26,949 nucleotides of DNA from Bacteroidota bacterium (lineage in GTDB: Bacteria > Bacteroidota > Bacteroidia > Bacteroidales > Porphyromonadaceae), in assembly GCA_023389855.1 (NCBI GenBank), contig JAEWDZ010000006.1, forward strand, positions 1-26,949, read 5' to 3'. Positions 22,367 to 26,949 of this stretch are shown here, piece after piece (position 1 is the first letter of the stretch; each line of letters begins with the position of its first letter). The translations under genes were made by a program, and so were the position numbers. The notes beneath the pieces are model-generated. The model was not told the origin of the DNA and did not search any database. It saw nothing but the letters and a program-made list of their open reading frames with translations.

Positions 22367-23497
22367 ATGGCCGTAGAGATAAGAACTGTCCAGGATAAAA
22401 AAGAATTGAAGAAATTTGTAGAGTTTGCTAATGAACTATACAAAGATAATCCCTATTATGTGCCCGTCATTGTAAAGGATGATATGGCTACTCTCGACAA
22501 AGATCTGAATCCTGCCTACGATTTTTGTGAGTCACAGTGTTTTCTGGCATATAAAAATGGGAAAATTGTAGGCCGTATAGCGGGGATTATCAATCATAGG
22601 GCTAATGAAACATGGAATCAACTAAGTGCACGTTTCGGGTTTGTCGATTTCATCAACGATAACGATGTTGTGGATGCACTTTTCCATGCTGTGGAAGACT
22701 GGGCTAGAAGTAAGGGTATGGAAATGATACAAGGGCCTCTGGGTTTCACCGACATGGATAAAGAGGGGATGCTTGTAGAAGGTTTCGACCAGGTCAGTAC
22801 TATGATCACTATATATAATTACGCTTATTATCCGAAGCAACTCGAAAGGTTAGGTTATCTCAAAGCGACTGATTGGAAAGAATACAAAGTATATATCCCT
22901 AAAGAGATTCCAGAAAAACACCTGCGTATAGGGGAGATCGTAACACAAAAATACGGTCTAAAGGTACTAACCTTCAAGAGTACCAGAGAGTTATTGCCCT
23001 ATGGTAGAGCCATCTTTGAGAGTATAAATAAATGCTATGCCAATTTATATGGATATAGCGAACTTTCGCCCAAGCAGATTGATTATTATACAAAGTTATA
23101 TGTGCCATTGCTGAGACCTGACTTTATTGTACTGATACAGCGGGAAATAGATGAGAAGATAATAGGCTTTGCCATTGCTCTTCCTAATCTTAGTCGTGCG
23201 CTCCGTAAAGCGAATGGCTCTCTTTTTCCTTTTGGTTTTGTGCATCTATTGAGTGCGTTGAAAGGAAGACCTAAAGTTGTGGATCTCTATCTCATGGGCG
23301 TTTTACCAGAATATCAAAACAGGGGTGTAAATACTCTTTTTTTCAATGAACTTATACCAGTATTTAATAAGTTGGGTGTTCAGTATGCTGAAAGTAATCC
23401 AGAATTGGAAACTAACATAGCGGTACAAATGCAATGGAACTATTTCGAAAGGCAACATCATAAGCGCCGTCGTTGCTATATGAAAAATCTAGACTAG
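22367..23497 (+). CDS. GNAT-like N-acetyltransferase domain protein
   Basis: The protein has 376 residues. Two GNAT-like halves are suggested: an N-terminal part (about 1-180) with FLAYKNGKIVGRIAGIINHRA and MIQGPLGFTDMDKEGMLVEGF, and a C-terminal part (about 190-376) with DLYLMGVLPEYQNRGVNTLFF as the CoA-binding signature (Q-N-R-G-V), then YAESNPELETNIAVQ. This pattern is seen in large, uncharacterised Bacteroidota acetyltransferases. The likely reaction is transfer of an acyl group from acyl-CoA to an amine; the substrate is unknown. It lies 24 bp after the Na/Pi gene with no promoter between, so they are probably co-transcribed. Its stop codon (23495-23497) is inside the left arm of the bidirectional terminator. 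Confidence 0.75.
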   Translation: MAVEIRTVQDKKELKKFVEFANELYKDNPYYVPVIVKDDMATLDKDLNPAYDFCESQCFLAYKNGKIVGRIAGIINHRANETWNQLSARFGFVDFINDNDVVDALFHAVEDWARSKGMEMIQGPLGFTDMDKEGMLVEGFDQVSTMITIYNYAYYPKQLERLGYLKATDWKEYKVYIPKEIPEKHLRIGEIVTQKYGLKVLTFKSTRELLPYGRAIFESINKCYANLYGYSELSPKQIDYYTKLYVPLLRPDFIVLIQREIDEKIIGFAIALPNLSRALRKANGSLFPFGFVHLLSALKGRPKVVDLYLMGVLPEYQNRGVNTLFFNELIPVFNKLGVQYAESNPELETNIAVQMQWNYFERQHHKRRRCYMKNLD

Positions 23498-23538
23498 AAA
23501 GAAAGGAAGCCCAAGGCTTCCTTTCTTTCTAGTCTTTT
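23492..23538. terminator. Bidirectional intrinsic terminator with a perfect 20-bp stem
   Basis: The left arm 23492-23511 and right arm 23515-23534 are exact reverse complements around a 3-nt loop (CAA). Both strands have T-rich flanks: TTTT follows on plus, and TAGATTTTTC follows on minus. It separates the converging acetyltransferase and phosphoesterase genes. The plus gene's TAG stop is within the stem, and the minus gene ends two bases beyond it (stop at 23537-23539). Confidence 0.9.
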
Positions 23539-24049
23539 ATTGTCTTGGTGATAGATTTATTGCTTGAAGGTTGCTCATTTTACCTTTACAGAGATCGAGC
23601 TTAATTAAGGTTTGTACAGCATGCCAGCCGTGTAAGCCTGCAGCCCCTGGATTGATGTGGAGAAGAGCTAAATTCTCGTCGTACATTACTTTCAATATAT
23701 GACTGTGTCCACAGATAAATAGTTTAGCGGGAGTGCCCTGTTGAGCTAAATCTTCCAATATTTTTTTTGCCTTCTGCTGATATTTACCAGGGTACCCCCC
23801 AATATGTGTCATAAAGATACGAATCTTTTCGATCTCCAAAAGAATGTTTTCGGAAAAGGCATGACGTATCTCAGGGGGATCTATATTCCCATAAACGGCT
23901 CGTACGGGAGCTATTTTTTGTAGCTTTTGGATAATCTCTATACTTCCTATGTCTCCTGCATGTAAAATAAGCTGGCAGTCTGAGAAGTACGTGTAAAAAC
24001 GGTCGTCCCAATGGTGATGAGTGTCGCTAATAATACCTAGTCGGGTCAT
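23537..24049 (-). CDS. YfcE-type metallophosphoesterase
   Basis: The protein has 170 residues from ATG 24049. A longer frame reaches 24163 but would overlap bioA by 106 bp, while MTRLGIISDTHHHWDDR is the normal family start. All dimetal residues are visible: Asp9 and His11 (SDTHHH), Asp33 (AGDIGS), Asn55 (YGNID), His82 (MTHIGGYPG), and His115 and His117 (CGHSH). This matches small YfcE/MJ0936-like phosphodiesterases. The natural substrate of these enzymes is generally uncertain; cyclic or bis-phosphodiesters are hydrolysed in vitro. It starts 8 bp after the bioA stop and is last in the bioB-bioA operon; a biotin role is not established. Confidence 0.88.
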   Translation of the reverse strand: MTRLGIISDTHHHWDDRFYTYFSDCQLILHAGDIGSIEIIQKLQKIAPVRAVYGNIDPPEIRHAFSENILLEIEKIRIFMTHIGGYPGKYQQKAKKILEDLAQQGTPAKLFICGHSHILKVMYDENLALLHINPGAAGLHGWHAVQTLIKLDLCKGKMSNLQAINLSPRQ

Positions 24050-24057
24050 AGTACAGA

Positions 24058-25332
24058 TCAGGATACCAAACGGATTAGGGCTGCTGTAAGACGCGATAGC
24101 TCCTCGCTGCTGATGATGTAAGGGGGCATAATATAACAGAGCCGTCCGAATGGACGTATCCATACACCCATCTCAATGCAGAACTCTTGCACGTGCTTCA
24201 TATCGACTATTTGCTTTGTTTCTATGACACCTATAGCTCCAAGTGTACGTACATCTGCAACTCTGCGTTTCTTTTTCGCTGGGGACAATTCATGGTATAA
24301 CTGATCATGGATTTGCTTTATTTTTTCTTGCCAATTACTTTCAAGAAGTAATTTTGTGCTCTCAAGGGCGACAGCACAGGCAAGAGGATTACCCATATAG
24401 GTAGGACCATGCATAAAGCAGCTGGCTTCTCCCGAGCATATGGTTGTAGCTATGTCAGTAGTTGTAGCTACAGCAGAAAGAGTGAGATACCCTCCGGTAA
24501 GTGCTTTCCCAACACAGATGATATCTGGAATGACATGGCTTTGCTCCAGAGCAAATAAGGTTCCAGTGCGACCGAAACCAGTAGCAATCTCGTCAAAGAT
24601 AAGCAAAATGCCAGTGTCATTACAGAGTTTGCGGGCTACTTTTAAATATTCTGGATGGTAAAAGTACATCCCCCCAGCCCCTTGCACAATTGGCTCTACT
24701 ATGATGGCGGCTATCTGATCTTTTTTATTTTCGATTAAATCAATTAGAGGATCAGCGTCTTTTGGGTCCCATTCTCCATCATAACGGCTACTTGGTTGAG
24801 GCAAAAAATATTGTTGTGGAAGGCTTCCTGAAAAGATGTTGTGCATACCTGTTTTGGGATCGCAAACGCTCATGGCATGCCATGTATCTCCGTGGTAGCC
24901 CGATTGTATAGTCGCAAAGTGCGTTCTGTTATTCTTCCCAAGTGATTGCTGATATTGAATGGCCATTTTGAGGGCAACTTCTACAGCTACAGAACCACTA
25001 TCTGCAAAAAAAAGTTTATCAAACGAAGCTGGTAAAATATCTAATAACAATTTTCCCAATTCGATAGCTGATTCATGAGTCAATCCACCAAACATGATAT
25101 GACTCATTTTTTCAATTTGTTTTCGTGCTGCGTGGTTTAGTCGGGGGTGATTGTATCCATGAATTGCGGCCCACCAGCTGCTCATGCCATCGATAAGTTG
25201 GTGACCATCCTTAAGATAGATTGTGCATCCCTCTGCTCTTTCTACAAGATGTACTGGTAGAGGATTGATTGTAGAGGTATAGGGGTGCCATAGATGTTCC
25301 TTGTCAAACAAGAGAAGTTCTTGACTATTCAT
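24058..25332 (-). CDS. bioA: Adenosylmethionine-8-amino-7-oxononanoate aminotransferase (BioA)
   Basis: The protein has 424 residues, typical for BioA. It transfers an amino group from S-adenosylmethionine to 7-keto-8-aminopelargonate (KAPA) to give DAPA in biotin synthesis, using PLP in the cytoplasm. Landmarks are LWHPYTSTINPLPVHLVERAEG near the start, GMSSWWAAIHGYNHPRLN, FADSGSVAVEVALKMA, and YHGDTWHAMSVCDP. LIFDEIATGFGRTGTLFALEQ holds the PLP-binding Asp. PLP Lys276 is in CVGKALTGGY. HGPTYMGNPLACAVALES follows the classical BioA pattern. It lies 8 bp after bioB. BioF and BioD are not present in the window, so the rest of the pathway is elsewhere or absent. Confidence 0.94.
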   Translation of the reverse strand: MNSQELLLFDKEHLWHPYTSTINPLPVHLVERAEGCTIYLKDGHQLIDGMSSWWAAIHGYNHPRLNHAARKQIEKMSHIMFGGLTHESAIELGKLLLDILPASFDKLFFADSGSVAVEVALKMAIQYQQSLGKNNRTHFATIQSGYHGDTWHAMSVCDPKTGMHNIFSGSLPQQYFLPQPSSRYDGEWDPKDADPLIDLIENKKDQIAAIIVEPIVQGAGGMYFYHPEYLKVARKLCNDTGILLIFDEIATGFGRTGTLFALEQSHVIPDIICVGKALTGGYLTLSAVATTTDIATTICSGEASCFMHGPTYMGNPLACAVALESTKLLLESNWQEKIKQIHDQLYHELSPAKKKRRVADVRTLGAIGVIETKQIVDMKHVQEFCIEMGVWIRPFGRLCYIMPPYIISSEELSRLTAALIRLVS

Positions 25333-25340
25333 GCGGATAT

Positions 25341-26357
25341 TTATTCGGGTATTTCCCAGTAGCTGGGCAGTTCATGAAGATACTCCATCTCTTTAATCAG
25401 TGCCATATCTTCTTTGCTTCGAGCACCAGGCGTGGTCAGAAGATCTCCAGTGATAGCTGCATTGATTCCTATATACATAGCTTTTTTTACTGTAGGTATA
25501 GGGATGAGAGCACGCCCTCCACTGAAGCGAAGAAATGCGCGTGGGCATACGTATCGGAATACTGCAACGCTTGTGAGATACTCCTCTTCTGTAAGAGGTG
25601 GAGTGCTTTCTAATGGAGTCCCAGCGATGGGCTGGAGTACATTAATAGGGATAGAATAGATCTCTAATTGCCGTAATAAAAGTGCTAAATCTATTCGGTC
25701 TTCCATATCTTCTCCCATACCTATTATTCCTCCCGAGCAAACGCGCATGCCAACTCTACGAGCGTTCTGTATGGTACGTATTTTTTGTTCTTGGCTATGG
25801 GTCGATACCAATTTTCCAAAATATCGGGGAGCCGTCTCGAGATTGCAGTGGTAAGTCGTTACCCCAGATTGAAATAGACGGGATAATTGTTTTTCTGTAA
25901 GTAATCCCAGAGATGCGCAGCACTTGATATCGGTGTTCTTTCTTATTCCCTCATATATCTGAGCAATCTTTTCAATCTCAGAATTACTTTGTCCTCTTCC
26001 GCTAGCCACAAGAGAAAATCTCTTAATTCCCTGTTGCCGATTATAAACGGCTTGGTCGCAACAAGTGGACACATCGAGTAGAGGATAGGAGTCTGTCCCC
26101 GTGGAAAAATGGCTGCTCTGTGCACACCATTTGCAATCCTCAGGGCAGGCACCACATTTTACATTGATTATTGAGCAAGTATCGAAAGCATTACCGAGAA
26201 ATGATCGAGTTAAAAAATGGGCTCCATCGTATAATGCCTTTTTATCTTTTACAAAAGACAACTCAATTGCCTCTTCTTTTGATAAGGCTAGGTTGTCGAC
26301 CGCTTTTTCAATTGCTCTTTTAATGATTGCAGGCCAGTTTTCATTGAACTGTTTCAT
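25341..26357 (-). CDS. bioB: Biotin synthase (BioB)
   Basis: The protein has 338 residues. It is a radical-SAM enzyme that inserts sulfur into dethiobiotin. Cys71, Cys75 and Cys78 in CGACPEDCKWCAQSSH bind the 4Fe-4S cluster. Candidate 2Fe-2S ligands are in VSTCCDQAVYN, KCCASLGLL and YHCNLETAPRYF, with the Arg in LRFSGGRALIPI. Other family blocks are VASGRGQSNSEI, GGIIGMGEDMEDRIDLALLL and PINVLQPIAGTPLE. No in-frame ATG other than 26357 precedes the catalytic core. The N-terminus is somewhat longer than in E. coli BioB. It heads the bioB-bioA-phosphoesterase operon and its promoter -7 box lies just five bases before the start codon. Confidence 0.95.
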   Translation of the reverse strand: MKQFNENWPAIIKRAIEKAVDNLALSKEEAIELSFVKDKKALYDGAHFLTRSFLGNAFDTCSIINVKCGACPEDCKWCAQSSHFSTGTDSYPLLDVSTCCDQAVYNRQQGIKRFSLVASGRGQSNSEIEKIAQIYEGIRKNTDIKCCASLGLLTEKQLSRLFQSGVTTYHCNLETAPRYFGKLVSTHSQEQKIRTIQNARRVGMRVCSGGIIGMGEDMEDRIDLALLLRQLEIYSIPINVLQPIAGTPLESTPPLTEEEYLTSVAVFRYVCPRAFLRFSGGRALIPIPTVKKAMYIGINAAITGDLLTTPGARSKEDMALIKEMEYLHELPSYWEIPE

Positions 26358-26841
26358 AAAAGCAAAGTTACTGTTTTTTGCTTTAATGGCAATGCACTAT
26401 TACTAGTTAGTAAGGAGATCTGTACCTTCTTTCTTTCTAATCTCAGTAGAAGTTTATATCAAATTTGTTTGATCTATTTTTCGACATGTCGTCTTAGAAT
26501 GAACTAAGCTCTGTTCTTTTATTTCATAGCTTTTTCTCATGCCCTTTATTTGAGATCACGATCTATAATTAATGGTTAGATGTAAATTACTTGAGAATAC
26601 AAACTGAGTTATCAAACAAGAACTTCTTCTCATAGATTCTCTTAGAGAAGTATACGAATGCTAGATTGGAGGGGAGTTGGATGATCCCTTTTTGATAGAA
26701 AGAAGCAATTAATTCAGAGTAGATACAACTTTTTTTTGATCGATTCTCTATATTCTCATTTATTTTCGGGAATATTTTCGCATTTACTTCTTTGGTTTTC
26801 AGGCAATTGACATACTTTAACTAAGATTTATGCTAAAAATA
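26358..26841. other. Non-coding region upstream of bioB (484 bp)
   Basis: No credible gene is seen. Besides the bioB promoter it has a perfect 14-bp palindrome with 6-bp arms (26400-26413) just upstream of the bioB -33 position, an ATCAAA/TTTGAT inverted pair (26458-26473), a CGACATGTCG palindrome (26482-26491), and a weak 6-bp stem (26622-26627 with 26646-26651). The right part is AT-rich. Confidence 0.6.
26363..26393 (-). promoter_or_regulatory. Promoter of the bioB operon, placing transcription start at or near the ATG
   Basis: On the minus strand ATTG (26393-26390) is followed by a 19-nt spacer and TAACTTTG (26370-26363), a good match to the phylum's promoter. Only five bases (CTTTT) separate it from ATG 26357. 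Since starts are normally about 5-7 nt beyond the -7 box, the mRNA would have almost no leader. Confidence 0.6.
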
Positions 26842-26873
26842 TTTGGTCATGAAATAAAAAGTATCTACCTTTG
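26842..26873 (+). promoter_or_regulatory. Sigma-ABfr-type promoter for a transcript leaving the window
   Basis: TTTG (26842-26845), a 20-nt spacer and TACCTTTG (26866-26873) are an exact consensus match. No start codon with a plausible frame follows within the window, so the promoter serves an RNA or a gene with a long leader beyond position 26949. Confidence 0.75.
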
Positions 26874-26879
26874 CACTCG

Positions 26880-26949
26880 CAACCCCGAAAAAATGGGATT
26901 GCTTACCAAGAGGGTAAGCGTTACGACTCAACTGAATTGCCTGTGTTGA
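26880..26949 (+). ncRNA. Hairpin-rich 5' part of an unidentified transcript (partial)
   Basis: Directly after the 26842-26873 promoter come three potential stems: an imperfect AACCCC/GGGATT hairpin (26881-26900), a perfect GCTTACC/GGTAAGC stem with a 5-nt loop (26901-26919), and TCAAC/GTTGA (26928-26932 with 26945-26949). The density of structure suggests a non-coding RNA or a structured mRNA leader, for instance of a ribosomal protein. It does not look like the start of tRNA, tmRNA or 16S rRNA. The type is tentative because the sequence is cut off. Confidence 0.35.

Noticed and set aside
24050..24163. Longer start of the phosphoesterase at 24163
   Set aside because: It would overlap bioA by 106 bp. 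The normal family N-terminus begins at ATG 24049, 8 bp after bioA.
26422..26442. Pyrimidine-rich stretch resembling the right arm of the 23492-23534 terminator
   Set aside because: Similarity is limited to CTTTCTTTCTA-type low complexity with no partner arm nearby, so it is not a second terminator or a shared repeat.
1..26949. CRISPR arrays, transposases, phage genes, tRNA and rRNA
   Set aside because: I found no spaced direct-repeat array, transposase or integrase motifs, terminal inverted repeats with target duplications, or cloverleaf/rRNA sequences.

Overview
The window looks like chromosomal DNA from a member of the Bacteroidota, most likely a Porphyromonas-like species (order Bacteroidales). 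The genus is an inference; the phylum is well supported. Several promoters match the Bacteroidetes sigma-ABfr pattern (TTTG, a 19-21 nt spacer, then TAnnTTTG), and start codons lack Shine-Dalgarno sequences. Many products belong to families typical of this phylum: fimbrillin-like lipoproteins with BACON-type repeats, an LptD_2-type LPS assembly protein, DUF4294, a DUF2807/GIN adhesin-head protein, a DUF2520 Rossmann protein and tandem rhomboids.

Layout. (1) 1-3289, minus strand: two tandem paralogous surface lipoproteins, the second cut by the window edge. They share an N-terminal fimbrillin-like half and a BACON-like domain but have different C-termini (lamin-tail-like and DUF5689-like). (2) 3568-11687, minus strand: a tightly packed run in the order nnr (NAD(P)H-hydrate repair), lptD-like, rhomboid, rhomboid, a membrane-anchored endonuclease/exonuclease/phosphatase protein and an EamA transporter. 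It has a near-ideal promoter upstream of nnr. (3) 11849-16617, plus strand: a DUF2807 protein with its own promoter and strong downstream hairpin, then DUF4294 protein - dusB - DUF2520 protein - kdsC - maf. (4) 16607-18036: rpmH (L34, 48 residues), a good intrinsic terminator, and hemH (ferrochelatase). (5) 18037-18645: a long non-coding stretch rich in inverted repeats, ending in the promoter of a nucleoside kinase gene. (6) 18646-23497: nucleoside kinase, then a Na/Pi-cotransporter-PhoU fusion and a GNAT-like acetyltransferase. (7) 23537-26357, minus strand: a biotin operon bioB-bioA followed by a YfcE-type phosphoesterase. A perfect 20-bp-stem bidirectional terminator separates it from the converging plus-strand genes. 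(8) 26358-26949: non-coding, ending in a consensus plus-strand promoter and the start of a hairpin-rich transcript that leaves the window.

Most genes are housekeeping or envelope functions. KdsC (Kdo synthesis) and LptD (LPS export) both serve the outer membrane, the lipoproteins and DUF2807 protein are probably at the surface or in the periplasm, and Nnr, DusB, Maf and L34 are central maintenance genes. I found no transposase, phage gene, CRISPR array, tRNA or rRNA. The parts least explained by known genes are the regulatory and non-coding ones: an apparently leaderless bioB transcript, pentamer repeats that run into the start codon of the DUF2807 gene, the structured 18037-18557 gap, the repeated rpmH leader, and the structured transcript at the right edge. 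I do not see a clear new multi-gene system; the tandem-rhomboid/LptD/EEP operon is the best candidate for a poorly described functional unit.
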